Assembly (NCBI RefSeq): GCF_014642275.1
Contig: NZ_BMIM01000008.1
Location: forward strand, 60,956-124,955
Source of the DNA: Flavobacterium lutivivi
Lineage (GTDB): Bacteria > Bacteroidota > Bacteroidia > Flavobacteriales > Flavobacteriaceae
Direction of reading: 5' to 3'
DNA: 64,000 nt
Positions 43,654-52,559 of the stretch are shown here, piece by piece. A program made the translations under genes and the position numbers. The stretch's first letter is position 1. Each line of letters begins with the position of its first letter. The notes under the pieces are model-generated. The model was not told where the DNA came from and made no database searches. It worked only from the letters and a program-made list of their open reading frames with translations.

Positions 43654-44437
43654 ATTTACTACTTAAAGCTTCTTCATATCTATCAGAAACTTTTTTCCAA
43701 TTGATGACCTTAAAAAAACTCTCAATATATCTTTTTCTTTTGTATTGATAGTCTAGATAATAAGCGTGTTCCCAGACATCTAAATTCAATAGAGGAATAC
43801 CTTGAACAATCTGTTTTGGCATCAATGGGTTGTCCTGATTTGGAGTACTTATAACTTGAAGTTTTCCTGTTTTATCCAAAATCAACCAAGCCCAACCAGA
43901 ACCAAATTGTTTTTCTGCAGCATCAATAAATTGGTTTTTAAAAACTTCAAAACTGCCAAAATCTTTATTGATAGCAACCGCCAAGGTATCTTTTGGTTTG
44001 CCTTCAGATTTTGGTTTTAAGCCATCAAAAAAGAAAGTGTGATTATAATATCCACCAGCGTTATTTCTTAAATCGGCATTATTTAAATCTAGTTTTTTTA
44101 AAATATCTTCAATACTCAAGTCAGTAAGATTGGCATCATCGCTTATCAGTTTATTCAAATTATTTGTATAGGTCAAATAATGTTTTGAATAATGATTTTC
44201 CATCGTTAAGATACCTATATTAGGTTCTAATTCGTTGTATTGGAAATTTAACTTAGTCAATGAAAATGCTCCATCAGAAGCTTTTACATCATCTGGTTGA
44301 CCAATTATTAATTTTTCTTCTTTGGCAGGAAGAGGAACTTCTACCACTTCTTCCAATTTTTTTCTACGACAAGATGTTGTTAACATCGTCAAAGCAATCA
44401 TGAATAAAGATACTTTGGATAAAAAATTATATTTCAT
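43652..44437 (-). CDS. Exported superoxide dismutase (Fe/Mn) lipoprotein
   Basis: MKYNFLSKVSLFMIALTMLTTSCRR is a lipoprotein signal (Cys23), followed by a linker of about 55 residues and an Fe/Mn superoxide dismutase domain. The metal ligands are visible in MENHYSKHYLTYTNNLN, NNAGGYYNHTFFF and DVWEHAYYLDY. The usual tryptophan after NHSLF is phenylalanine (NHTFFF), and GGHxNH is GGYYNH, so activity could differ. It overlaps the ACBP gene by 11 bp at the end of the phospholipid operon. Confidence 0.87.
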   Translation of the reverse strand: MKYNFLSKVSLFMIALTMLTTSCRRKKLEEVVEVPLPAKEEKLIIGQPDDVKASDGAFSLTKLNFQYNELEPNIGILTMENHYSKHYLTYTNNLNKLISDDANLTDLSIEDILKKLDLNNADLRNNAGGYYNHTFFFDGLKPKSEGKPKDTLAVAINKDFGSFEVFKNQFIDAAEKQFGSGWAWLILDKTGKLQVISTPNQDNPLMPKQIVQGIPLLNLDVWEHAYYLDYQYKRKRYIESFFKVINWKKVSDRYEEALSSK

Positions 44438-44702
44438 TGTTCAAAATAGCATTTACAGTTTCTATATATAATTCTTTTGCCTCTTCAATTGAAAGATGGC
44501 TAACTTGTATCCATGCATTGGTTTTAAAAGCATTTCTCAAATCAAAACTTTGTGAAAAGTTGTTTTCTATTGTGCCAAATGTAGCTTGTTTATAATAGGC
44601 ATATAATCTCAATTGGACATCTTGAGCTAGTGAAGATGGAGCCATTTTTGAAGCTATTTCGAAAGCTTTATCAAATCGTTCGTCTAAATCTTTTTCAGAC
44701 AT
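44427..44702 (-). CDS. Acyl-CoA-binding protein
   Basis: A 91-residue four-helix acyl-CoA-binding domain: DLDERFDKAFEIASKM, LYAYYKQATFG (the YKQAT motif) and KTNAWIQVSHLSIEEAKELYIETV. The ATG at 44700-44702 is chosen because it follows the psd stop by 10 bp and gives the usual family length; the open frame extends 8 codons into psd. ACBP buffers acyl-CoA pools. Its place between psd and the SOD gene in a phospholipid operon fits a lipid role. Confidence 0.9.
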   Translation of the reverse strand: MSEKDLDERFDKAFEIASKMAPSSLAQDVQLRLYAYYKQATFGTIENNFSQSFDLRNAFKTNAWIQVSHLSIEEAKELYIETVNAILNNEI

Positions 44703-44712
44703 ATAGATTGTA

Positions 44713-45363
44713 TTATTTGCTGGCAATTATGGTTTTGCCGCCAACAGCTTTTTCATTTAGTTTAACATTTATTTTTGTTCCTAGTGGTAAATATAAATCC
44801 ACTCTTGAACCAAATTTTATAAAACCAGCATCTTCACCCTGAACAACTTGAGTTCCAGTTTCTGCATAATTGACAATTCTTTTGGCCAAAGCACCAGCAA
44901 TTTGTCTATACAAAATTTCACCAAAGGTGTTGTTTTCTATTACAACGGTTGTTCGCTCATTTTCGGTACTAGCTTTTGGATGCCAAGCTACTAGGTATTT
45001 TCCTGGATGGTATTTACTAAAATTTATTTTTCCACTCATTGCATAACGAGTAACGTGAACATTTATTGGCGACATGAATATTGACACTTGAAGTCTTTTA
45101 TCTTTGAAATACTCTGGTTCAAAAACTTCTTCAATCACAACTACTTTTCCATCAACTGGAGCAATAATATGGTTTTCGTTTAATTCTACCGTTCTCTTTG
45201 GATTTCTAAAAAATTGTAGAATCATTATTAGAAAAAATAATGTAACTAGCTGAATAGTCTTTTCGAGCCATAATATATCTACAAACTTGTGAGAAAGTAA
45301 AAAGATAACTACTGTCAATGAAGTAGAAATTAGAATAATTTTCGCTCCTTCTTTATGAAACAT
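44713..45363 (-). CDS. psd: Phosphatidylserine decarboxylase
   Basis: Makes phosphatidylethanolamine from phosphatidylserine. The ATG at 45361-45363 (MFHKEGAKIILIS) matches the short, archaeal-type Psd start; a further 10 codons upstream lie within cdsA. Two N-terminal helices are followed by APVDGKVVVIEEV, SIFMSPINVHVTR and the self-cleavage site in GFIKFGSRVDLYLP, where the GS serine becomes the pyruvoyl group. At 216 residues it is complete. It overlaps cdsA by 11 bp. Confidence 0.93.
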   Translation of the reverse strand: MFHKEGAKIILISTSLTVVIFLLSHKFVDILWLEKTIQLVTLFFLIMILQFFRNPKRTVELNENHIIAPVDGKVVVIEEVFEPEYFKDKRLQVSIFMSPINVHVTRYAMSGKINFSKYHPGKYLVAWHPKASTENERTTVVIENNTFGEILYRQIAGALAKRIVNYAETGTQVVQGEDAGFIKFGSRVDLYLPLGTKINVKLNEKAVGGKTIIASK

Positions 45364-46159
45364 AATATAAAATTTGATAAAACAAAAATACAATTGGTGC
45401 TACAAATATAATACTATCTAGTCTATCTAAAACACCTCCATGTCCAGGCATTATAGAACCGCTATCTTTCACACCAGCTATTCTTTTAAATTTTGATTCT
45501 ATTAAATCTCCCAAAGTGCCAAAAACACTCGAGATGATTGCAATAACTAACCATTTTGAGACAGGTTCAGTTACAAAATATTTTGCCAAAACGACACTTG
45601 CAATCAGCGAGAAAAACATTCCGCCAATAAATCCTTCAATGGTTTTTTTGGGAGAAATTTTTTCAAAAAGTTTATTTTTTCCGAGTGATTTTCCAACTAT
45701 AAATGCAAATGTATCATTTACCCATATTAAAATAAAAAGGCTCAATAAAGTTTTAGGTTCAAATGAATTCCCGTTTACAAATGGAATTTTTGTAATGATA
45801 ATAAACGGAATGGCTACATAACCAACAAGATATATGGTTTTTGAAACATCATTAATAGGTTTCATGTTGTTGTCAAAAAGGAATATCAAAGCCTTCATTG
45901 AAACAACTAAAGAAAGTATTAATAACAAAATGTCATAGGTTTTATTGGTATTGGTAAACCCAAAAAAAAGAAATAATCCAGTTGCTATACACACTGCTAC
46001 TATGGAATTCAATTTGACTAACTTGCTAAATTCAATAGTTGCAAGAATTAGAAAAATACCAAAAAGCAGTAAAACAGAATGGGACGAATATAATATGCAA
46101 GCAATAAGCAGTAATACATATATCGCTCCAGAAATAGCTCTGACTAGTGTGGAATTCAT
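45353..46159 (-). CDS. cdsA: Phosphatidate cytidylyltransferase
   Basis: Makes CDP-diacylglycerol from phosphatidate and CTP at the inner membrane. Seven or eight helices are predicted, and the C-terminal signature KRIAGVKDSGSIMPGHGGVLDRLDSIIF is complete. IWVNDTFAFIVGKSLGKNKL is the metal-binding helix region. It lies 1 bp after the LUD-domain gene and upstream of psd, so two sequential steps of phospholipid synthesis are coupled. Confidence 0.95.
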   Translation of the reverse strand: MNSTLVRAISGAIYVLLLIACILYSSHSVLLLFGIFLILATIEFSKLVKLNSIVAVCIATGLFLFFGFTNTNKTYDILLLILSLVVSMKALIFLFDNNMKPINDVSKTIYLVGYVAIPFIIITKIPFVNGNSFEPKTLLSLFILIWVNDTFAFIVGKSLGKNKLFEKISPKKTIEGFIGGMFFSLIASVVLAKYFVTEPVSKWLVIAIISSVFGTLGDLIESKFKRIAGVKDSGSIMPGHGGVLDRLDSIIFVAPIVFLFYQILYYVS

Positions 46160-46160
46160 T

Positions 46161-46766
46161 TTATAAATCTTCTAACAGCAATAAATAAAGGTTTTTTGCT
46201 GTGCTTCCATATTGAAGAAAATCTTCTTCTTTTGCTTTTTCAAAGTATTTTATGGTAGTGATATTGGTTGGATATTCTTTGTCGTATTTCTTTTTAATCA
46301 TTCTCAAGCCATCACTTTTAGTTTCTAGAATTTGACTAGTAGTAGCAAGAATTACAATGTTTATAGGTAAATCATTGGGTTTGTTTTGTTTTATTTGATT
46401 TGATGAAAATAAAACAGAACCTTCATCTGCAATTAGATTTTCGCAACTTGCTAATAAAAATTTTGGTTCAGATGGATTTTCGTAGTTCAACTTATTCTCA
46501 TCCAATAGGTGGAAAAGTTTCTTTTCAAAACACAACGACTCACACTCAAACCAATCATTCTCTTCAAGAATATTCAAAAATTGTTCTTTTACTTCGCTCA
46601 AATTTTCGCAGTAAATAAATTTACCACCATTTTTCTTGAAATTATATGTAAATCTTTCATCCACAGGAAGTAGAGAAAAACTTGAAGGTGCATTATTGAA
46701 TTCGCTTTGGCCTTCTTCATCAGAAGAATCGTTTCCGCCACCAAATATTTTTCTAAAAAGACTCAT
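46161..46766 (-). CDS. LUD-domain protein
   Basis: A soluble 201-residue protein with a LutC/YkgG-like (LUD) fold: FIYCENLSEVKEQFLNIL, FLLASCENLIADEGSVLF and NIVILATTSQILETKSDGLRMIKKKY. LutC participates in lactate oxidation elsewhere, but here there are no LutA/B partners and the gene heads a phospholipid operon. The metabolic role is therefore unclear. Confidence 0.8.
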   Translation of the reverse strand: MSLFRKIFGGGNDSSDEEGQSEFNNAPSSFSLLPVDERFTYNFKKNGGKFIYCENLSEVKEQFLNILEENDWFECESLCFEKKLFHLLDENKLNYENPSEPKFLLASCENLIADEGSVLFSSNQIKQNKPNDLPINIVILATTSQILETKSDGLRMIKKKYDKEYPTNITTIKYFEKAKEEDFLQYGSTAKNLYLLLLEDL

Positions 46767-46812
46767 TAACTGTAAATAATCTTAAGATTGTTTTTTCGAA
46801 TTCTTCAAAGAT

Positions 46813-46854
46813 AAAAAAATCTTAATTCAAAATCACCTTTTGAATTAAGATTTT
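46813..46854 (-). terminator. Terminator of rsfS-ftsH
   Basis: A perfect 17-bp stem (46816-46832 with 46838-46854, loop tcacc) has a run of seven T on the minus strand. It separates ftsH from the LUD-cdsA-psd operon. Confidence 0.87.
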
Positions 46855-46878
46855 AAAGAAATGTTAATTTATTAGTAA

Positions 46879-48798
46879 TTATTCCTCAACAGGATGATTT
46901 TCAAAGTCTTTGAAAGGTCTTTTGCCAAAAATTACTTCCAAATCATCTTTAAAGATAACTTCTTTTTCAATTAAAATATCTGCAAGTTGGATGAGTTTGT
47001 CTTTGTTTTCTTCCAAAATGGTTATAGCTCTTTGATATTGTTTTTCTATCAAGGCTGATATTTCTTTGTCTATTGTCAAAGCAGTTTCTTCAGAATATGG
47101 TTTCGAGAAATTATATTCACTTTGTCCGCTTGAATCATAATAGGTAACATTACCAAGCTTATCATTCAAACCATAGATGGTAACCATAGCTCTGGCTTGT
47201 TTGGTAACTTTTTCTAAATCGCTCAAAGCACCAGTAGAAATGGTATCAAAAACTACTTTTTCGGCAGCTCTTCCGCCCATGGTTGCACACATTTCATCAA
47301 GCATTTGATCAGGTCTAACAATAAGTCTTTCTTCTGGCAAATACCATGCTGCACCAAGACTTTGACCTCTTGGAACTATAGTAACTTTAATTAATGGAGC
47401 AGCGTGTTCAAGCATCCAGCTAACTGTTGCATGACCAGCTTCATGAATTGCAATTGCTCTTTTTTCTGCTGGTGTAACAATTTTGTTTTTCTTTTCAAGT
47501 CCACCAACTATTCTGTCAACAGCATCTAGGAAATCTTGTTTGTCCACCATTTTCTTGTCTTTTCTGGCAGCAATAAGCGCAGCTTCATTACATACATTTG
47601 CTATATCTGCACCAGAAAAACCTGGGGTTTGTTTTGCTAAAAAGTCAATATCTAAATCATCAACTTTTTTCAGAGGTTTTAAATGAACTTCAAATATTTC
47701 TTTTCTTTCTCTAACGTCTGGTAAATCTACATAGATTTGTCTGTCGAACCTTCCAGCACGCATCAAGGCTTTATCTAAAACATCAGCTCTATTTGTTGCC
47801 GCTAAAACTATTACATGTGTATTTGTACCAAAACCATCCATTTCGGTTAGTAATTGGTTCAGAGTGTTTTCTCTTTCATCATTGGAACCAGAAAAATTGT
47901 TTTTTCCACGTGCACGTCCAACAGCATCAATTTCATCTATAAAGATAATTGATGGTGATTTGTCCTTTGCTTGTTTGAATAAATCTCTAACACGAGAAGC
48001 ACCAACACCTACAAACATTTCAACAAAATCTGAACCTGATAATGAAAAGAATGGAACTTTTGCTTCGCCTGCAACAGCTTTGGCTAACAATGTTTTACCA
48101 GTTCCTGGAGGACCAACAAGTAATGCTCCTTTTGGAATTTTACCTCCAAGAGTTGTATATTTTTCTGGATTTTTTAGGAATTCAACTATTTCTTGAACTT
48201 CTTCTTTTGCGCCTTCGAGTCCAGCAACATCTTTGAAAGTTACTTTTACGTCTGTTTTTTCATCAAAAAGTTTTGCTTTTGATTTTCCAATATTGAAGAT
48301 TTGCCCGCCACCACCAGCGCCACCACCAGACATTCTACGCATGATAAATAACCAAACGCCAACTAGTATAATAATTGGTAATAATTGGATTAGTAAATCA
48401 GTCCAATTGTTTTTTGGTTTGAAGTCAAAATCTTTTAGTTTCCCTTCGCTAACTGCTTTTTCAAGTTTGTTTTGAAAGATTTCATCGTTCCCAATATCAA
48501 AAGTATAGTGTGGACCTTTGTTCAATCTTCCTAATAAATCTGTAGCAACTTTTTTGTGCTCTTTGTCTTTTAGAGCTGAAGGTTTTAAAAATACTTCTGC
48601 TTCAGTTTTATTGTAAACTATAACTTTTTCAACTTGTCCTTTTTCAAGATATTGATTAAATTTTGATGAGGATAATTTAGCTGCTTCCTGAAAACCAGAA
48701 CCGCTAAACATATTCAGCACAAGGAAAATCAATATTATTGAAACATAAATCCACCATGGATTTATTCTAAAATTACTTGGTTTCTTTTCGTCTGCCAT
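46879..48798 (-). CDS. ftsH: ATP-dependent zinc metalloprotease FtsH
   Basis: A membrane-anchored AAA+ protease. Helices lie at about 13-29 and 138-157, the AAA domain has Walker A GPPGTGKTLLAKAVAG, Walker B IIFIDEIDAVGR and the SRH segment ATNRADVLDKALMRAGRFDRQ, and the protease domain has HEAGH in AIAIHEAGHATVSW. A GGGAGGGG linker precedes the AAA part. At 639 residues it is full length. It is 14 bp after rsfS. Confidence 0.97.
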   Translation of the reverse strand: MADEKKPSNFRINPWWIYVSIILIFLVLNMFSGSGFQEAAKLSSSKFNQYLEKGQVEKVIVYNKTEAEVFLKPSALKDKEHKKVATDLLGRLNKGPHYTFDIGNDEIFQNKLEKAVSEGKLKDFDFKPKNNWTDLLIQLLPIIILVGVWLFIMRRMSGGGAGGGGQIFNIGKSKAKLFDEKTDVKVTFKDVAGLEGAKEEVQEIVEFLKNPEKYTTLGGKIPKGALLVGPPGTGKTLLAKAVAGEAKVPFFSLSGSDFVEMFVGVGASRVRDLFKQAKDKSPSIIFIDEIDAVGRARGKNNFSGSNDERENTLNQLLTEMDGFGTNTHVIVLAATNRADVLDKALMRAGRFDRQIYVDLPDVRERKEIFEVHLKPLKKVDDLDIDFLAKQTPGFSGADIANVCNEAALIAARKDKKMVDKQDFLDAVDRIVGGLEKKNKIVTPAEKRAIAIHEAGHATVSWMLEHAAPLIKVTIVPRGQSLGAAWYLPEERLIVRPDQMLDEMCATMGGRAAEKVVFDTISTGALSDLEKVTKQARAMVTIYGLNDKLGNVTYYDSSGQSEYNFSKPYSEETALTIDKEISALIEKQYQRAITILEENKDKLIQLADILIEKEVIFKDDLEVIFGKRPFKDFENHPVEE

Positions 48799-48812
48799 TT
48801 TTTTTAAATCTG

Positions 48813-49184
48813 TTAGTAATTGTTTTGTATGGTAGTAATTTTGGCATCACCCCAAAGTCCTTCAATGTTGTAGTACTCGCGAATATGTTTTTGAAAAACA
48901 TGAACTACAATATTCACATAATCCATCAAAACCCATTCGCCATTGTCAGTTCCTTCAACATGCCATGGTTTGTCTTTTAGTTCTTTGGATACAATTTTTT
49001 GTATAGAATTTACAATTGCATTAACTTGAGTATTCGAACTACCATTGCAAATAATAAAATATTCGCATACAGATGTATCAATATCTCTTAAATCCAGAAT
49101 GTCAATATCATTTCCTTTTACTTCTTCAATGCCTTTGATGATGCTGGCTAAGAGCACATCGGTATGGACTGTTTTTTTCGTCAT
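48813..49184 (-). CDS. rsfS: Ribosome silencing factor RsfS
   Basis: Binds ribosomal protein L14 and blocks subunit joining in starvation. It is 123 residues with the family core ILDLRDIDTSVCEYFIICNGSSNTQVNAI, KPWHVEGTDNGEWVLMDYVNIVVHVF and REYYNIEGLWGDA. The rsfS-ftsH order is typical of Flavobacteriaceae. A -7 TACATTTG on its strand lies at 49206-49213, in the divergent spacer to birA. Confidence 0.95.
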   Translation of the reverse strand: MTKKTVHTDVLLASIIKGIEEVKGNDIDILDLRDIDTSVCEYFIICNGSSNTQVNAIVNSIQKIVSKELKDKPWHVEGTDNGEWVLMDYVNIVVHVFQKHIREYYNIEGLWGDAKITTIQNNY

Positions 49185-49275
49185 GTATTATAAGTCTATG
49201 TTTTGCAAATGTATTACATTTTGTAATTATTTTTGCTTAACAAAATTTTAAATTTACCAAAATCATTTTTACTTG

Positions 49276-50004
49276 ATGAATATAATCAAACTCGATGCCA
49301 CAGATTCTACAAACGAATATTTAAAGCAACTTATATCAAATAATTTGTTGCCAAATTTTACAGTTGTAACGGCAAATTTTCAGACCAATGGAAAAGGTCA
49401 AATGGGTTCTTCTTGGAGTTCTGAAGCCGGTAAAAATCTAACTATGAGTATTTTAGTTTTTGATATTTTATCAGATTCTCAAGATATGTTTTATCTCAAT
49501 ATGGCTGTTGCATTGTCTGTTCAAGAAGTTCTTAAAAATTTTAATGTGCCCAATGTAGCGATAAAATGGCCAAACGACATTATGTCAGGTAAACAAAAAC
49601 TTGGCGGAATTTTGATTGAAAATTTATTAAAACAAGACGGAACTATTTCTTCTGTCATTGGAATTGGTTTGAATGTTAATCAATCTAATTTTGAAAATCT
49701 TCCAAATGCTACTTCTGTTTTCAATGTTTTGGGTAAAGTTTTGGATTTGGATACTTTGCTAGAAAAAATTGCTACTAAGATTCAGTATTATTCACAAAAC
49801 CTTTTCTATCTAAAAAGAGAAATTTTTGACAACTATCATCAAAGCCTTTTTAGGATTGGATTGCCAACGGCGTTTGAAGATCAATTCGAAAATAGATTTA
49901 TGGCAATTATAAAAAATGTTTCTCTCGATGGAAAGTTAAATCTTCAACTAGAAGATGATTCGTTAAAATCATTTGGTGTAAAGGAAATCAAGATGCTTCT
50001 ATGA
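49276..50004 (+). CDS. birA: Biotin--[acetyl-CoA-carboxylase] ligase
   Basis: Attaches biotin to carboxylase carrier proteins. Residues 1-242 hold the catalytic BPL domain: DATDSTNEYLKQ, the biotinyl-AMP loop TNGKGQMGSSWSS, KWPNDIMSGKQKLGGILIE and IGIGLNVNQ. There is no N-terminal helix-turn-helix, so it is not a repressor. The ATG (49276) directly follows an in-frame TTG and is preferred. It overlaps the DUF1501 gene tail-to-tail by 6 bp. Confidence 0.93.
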   Translation: MNIIKLDATDSTNEYLKQLISNNLLPNFTVVTANFQTNGKGQMGSSWSSEAGKNLTMSILVFDILSDSQDMFYLNMAVALSVQEVLKNFNVPNVAIKWPNDIMSGKQKLGGILIENLLKQDGTISSVIGIGLNVNQSNFENLPNATSVFNVLGKVLDLDTLLEKIATKIQYYSQNLFYLKREIFDNYHQSLFRIGLPTAFEDQFENRFMAIIKNVSLDGKLNLQLEDDSLKSFGVKEIKMLL

Positions 50005-51168
50005 AAAGATACCTTTAATAGTACTGTTGTTCAAGCCAATTTTTGAATAATCGAAATTCATTTTTTCTTTCAATAAGGTTGCATAAACACTTCTAAAATC
50101 GGTTTCATAAATCAAATCACCATTGTCAAGGTTGGCTAGATTTGGGTTTGAACCAATAACTTTTCCTTTGTTATTTCCACCAATGATGAACATAGGTGCT
50201 GCCGTTCCGTGATCTGTGCCGCTACCGTTATCTTTTACTCTTCTTCCAAATTCAGAGAAAACCACCAAAGTCACATTTTGTAATAAATTTTCTTTTTTCA
50301 AATCGTTGTAAAAACTTGCAATTGCATCATTTAATTCGGTTAAATTTCTATTTTGAATTGTAAGTTGATTATCGTGTGTGTCATAACCATTTTGCGAAGT
50401 GTAATATACTTTTGAATTAAGATTGCCTTTTATCAATCGAGCAATCCATTGAAGGTTTTTGCCAAGAGTTGTATTAGGATAAGAGTTTGTTTCAGAAGTC
50501 TTTGACAGTGCTTTTTGAATTTCATCTGAACCTTCGGTGACAGAGTTTGCTATTTTTCTAACAAAGTCAAGTTGTGGATTATTTGACAAAACAGTATTTT
50601 CATTAGTGTCATTTCTAACTTTAAAACGATTTGGATCTTTTACGGTAACGGTATTGGGTTCATTTCCTTTTAGAGCAAGATTGTCGATGTTGTCGATGTT
50701 TACACTAGCTGTTGGTTCATGTTCTTTGCATTGAAAATCCAGATATCTTCCTATCCAACCATTATTCAAATATTGGTTTGCAGCTGAAGCTGTTTGCCAA
50801 ATTTCTTGACTTCTAAAATGGGAACGATTTGGTTCTGGATAGCCTACATTTTGAATAATTGTCAAATCACCATTTTGTTGAATTTTTGCAAAATCTTTCA
50901 AGGCAGGATGAAATCCCATTCCATTGGTTTTACTTAAAACATCATTTTTATTAATAGAAATTTTTGTGCGTAAGTCATAATATAAAGGATTTTCAAAAGG
51001 TATAAAAGTATTCAAACCATCATTGCCACCATTCAATTGAATGAAAACTAGACATTGTTCACCGATTATAGAAGATTGGCTATTGCCAAAAGCATGTAGA
51101 AAACTTGGTAGGAGTAGAGTTCCACCTGTAAATGTTCCTGTGAGTGTTAAAAAACTTCTTCTTTTCAT
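49999..51168 (-). CDS. DUF1501 protein with Tat-like signal
   Basis: A 389-residue member of the sulfatase-like DUF1501 family. MKRRSFLTLTGTFTGGTLLLPSFLHA is a twin-arginine signal peptide, so the protein is exported folded. Motifs include FIQLNGGNDGLNTFIPF, NVGYPEPNRSHFRSQEIWQT, NGYDTHDNQL and FSEFGRRVKDNGSGTDHGTAAPMFIIG. It is 2 bp after the DUF1800 gene. The pair is widespread, but its biochemical role is unknown. Confidence 0.9.
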   Translation of the reverse strand: MKRRSFLTLTGTFTGGTLLLPSFLHAFGNSQSSIIGEQCLVFIQLNGGNDGLNTFIPFENPLYYDLRTKISINKNDVLSKTNGMGFHPALKDFAKIQQNGDLTIIQNVGYPEPNRSHFRSQEIWQTASAANQYLNNGWIGRYLDFQCKEHEPTASVNIDNIDNLALKGNEPNTVTVKDPNRFKVRNDTNENTVLSNNPQLDFVRKIANSVTEGSDEIQKALSKTSETNSYPNTTLGKNLQWIARLIKGNLNSKVYYTSQNGYDTHDNQLTIQNRNLTELNDAIASFYNDLKKENLLQNVTLVVFSEFGRRVKDNGSGTDHGTAAPMFIIGGNNKGKVIGSNPNLANLDNGDLIYETDFRSVYATLLKEKMNFDYSKIGLNNSTIKGIFS

Positions 51169-51170
51169 GG

Positions 51171-52559
51171 CTAGATTATTTGGAATTCGGGAGTTTTTAT
51201 AATAGCGTTGAATAATCGCAAGACACCATTTTCAGCATTGCTTTCATTGGGGTCAAAATCATATTTCAATATGGTTTCAAATTCTTTTTGTAAGTTTTCA
51301 TCAACTTGAAATAGCAACCTATTTGTGAGCTCGGCAATCACAGTTTTATTGTTTCCTTTTTTGCTCCAATTTAGTTTTATGTCAATTAGTAAATTGATAT
51401 TTTCATTGGTAAACTCATCATTAAATCGTAAACGCTTGCTAATATTTTTTCCATTGCAAAGCAAATCAGCAGCATTATTTCGCTGAAGATAAATTTGAGA
51501 GGTGAGCCATTCTTTTCCGCCATTCCATCCTTTTACATTAGGTTGATTGAACAAATCCATACCTTGTTGTCTCAAGAAAAAAGCAGTAAGTTTCAAGTTG
51601 TTGTTTTTGATGTTCAATTCGTTGTAGAGTTGAAGAATATAATTAAGAGGATCTTTTATTTTGCTTCCAGCATTTTCTTTTGGGAATTCTTCAGTAAAAA
51701 TTTTTACAAGTAAAGGCTTAATTTCAAAATCATTTTTTCTAAAAAAATCACCATAATATTTTACCAATTCCTCTGTTGGATTATCATAAATAAACCATTT
51801 TAAAATTTTTCTGGTGATGAGATAAGGAATATTTTTTTGTTCAAAAATAATATCGACCAACTCATCTGATTTGAATTTTCCTTTTTTTCCAAAATAGGTA
51901 ATTGTATCGTTGTTTTCTAGAATTGGTCTATATATTGCCTGGTCTTCGCCAATGGTTAAACCAGCCAAACCTTTGGCTCCATTTTTTATATCTTCTTCTG
52001 TATAATTGCCTACACCAAGCGTGAAAAGTTCGAGTAGTTCACGACTTAGATTTTCGTTGATTTTATCCCTTCTATTGTCAACATTATCAAGATATCTAAC
52101 CATTGCATTGGTTTTGATAACTCTTTTTGTCAGTTCTTTGAAATTCCCAAAAGCATGTTCTCTAAGCAATTGATTGTGTTGGAAAATCCAATAGTTTACT
52201 TTCACTTTTTGAAATGTTGACACAAAATGATTATGCCAAAAACAAGTCATTTTTTCTCTTAAAGGAAACTCACTTTCTATCATTTTTTCTAACCACCAAG
52301 CTTTCATTTCAAAAGAAACTTGCGCTTCTTTTTTGAGCATTTCCTTTACTTTTTCTGGATTTTCACTTTTCAAGATTTGCCTTTTTTCTTTCAATTCTTC
52401 AATTGATTTTGGGCTTCCATCAAGTAATTTTGGAACGCTAGCATCAAAGCTTGTGGCAAAGGATTTTTCAAGAAACTTTTCCAACCCAATTTTTTCAATA
52501 GCGTTGCTTTGCTTTCCTGAAAAGCCCAATCGTAATGACCAAAGTGTGTTTTTATCCAT
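51171..52559 (-). CDS. DUF1800 protein
   Basis: A 462-residue helical protein of the DUF1800 family: LRLGFSGKQSNAIEKIGLEKFLEKSF, EFPLREKMTCFWHNHFVSTFQKV, NLSRELLELFTLGVGNYTEEDI and NVKGWNGGKEWLTSQIYLQRNN are typical. No signal peptide is obvious. It overlaps the upstream secreted-protein gene by 1 bp and precedes DUF1501. The function of the family is unknown. Confidence 0.9.
   Translation of the reverse strand: MDKNTLWSLRLGFSGKQSNAIEKIGLEKFLEKSFATSFDASVPKLLDGSPKSIEELKEKRQILKSENPEKVKEMLKKEAQVSFEMKAWWLEKMIESEFPLREKMTCFWHNHFVSTFQKVKVNYWIFQHNQLLREHAFGNFKELTKRVIKTNAMVRYLDNVDNRRDKINENLSRELLELFTLGVGNYTEEDIKNGAKGLAGLTIGEDQAIYRPILENNDTITYFGKKGKFKSDELVDIIFEQKNIPYLITRKILKWFIYDNPTEELVKYYGDFFRKNDFEIKPLLVKIFTEEFPKENAGSKIKDPLNYILQLYNELNIKNNNLKLTAFFLRQQGMDLFNQPNVKGWNGGKEWLTSQIYLQRNNAADLLCNGKNISKRLRFNDEFTNENINLLIDIKLNWSKKGNNKTVIAELTNRLLFQVDENLQKEFETILKYDFDPNESNAENGVLRLFNAIIKTPEFQII

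Noticed and set aside
45516-45821. 101-codon frame antisense to cdsA
   Set aside because: The cdsA reading on the other strand carries a full family signature; this is a shadow.
46161-46766. Lactate utilisation (lutABC) locus
   Set aside because: Only a LUD-domain protein is present; LutA and LutB partners are missing.
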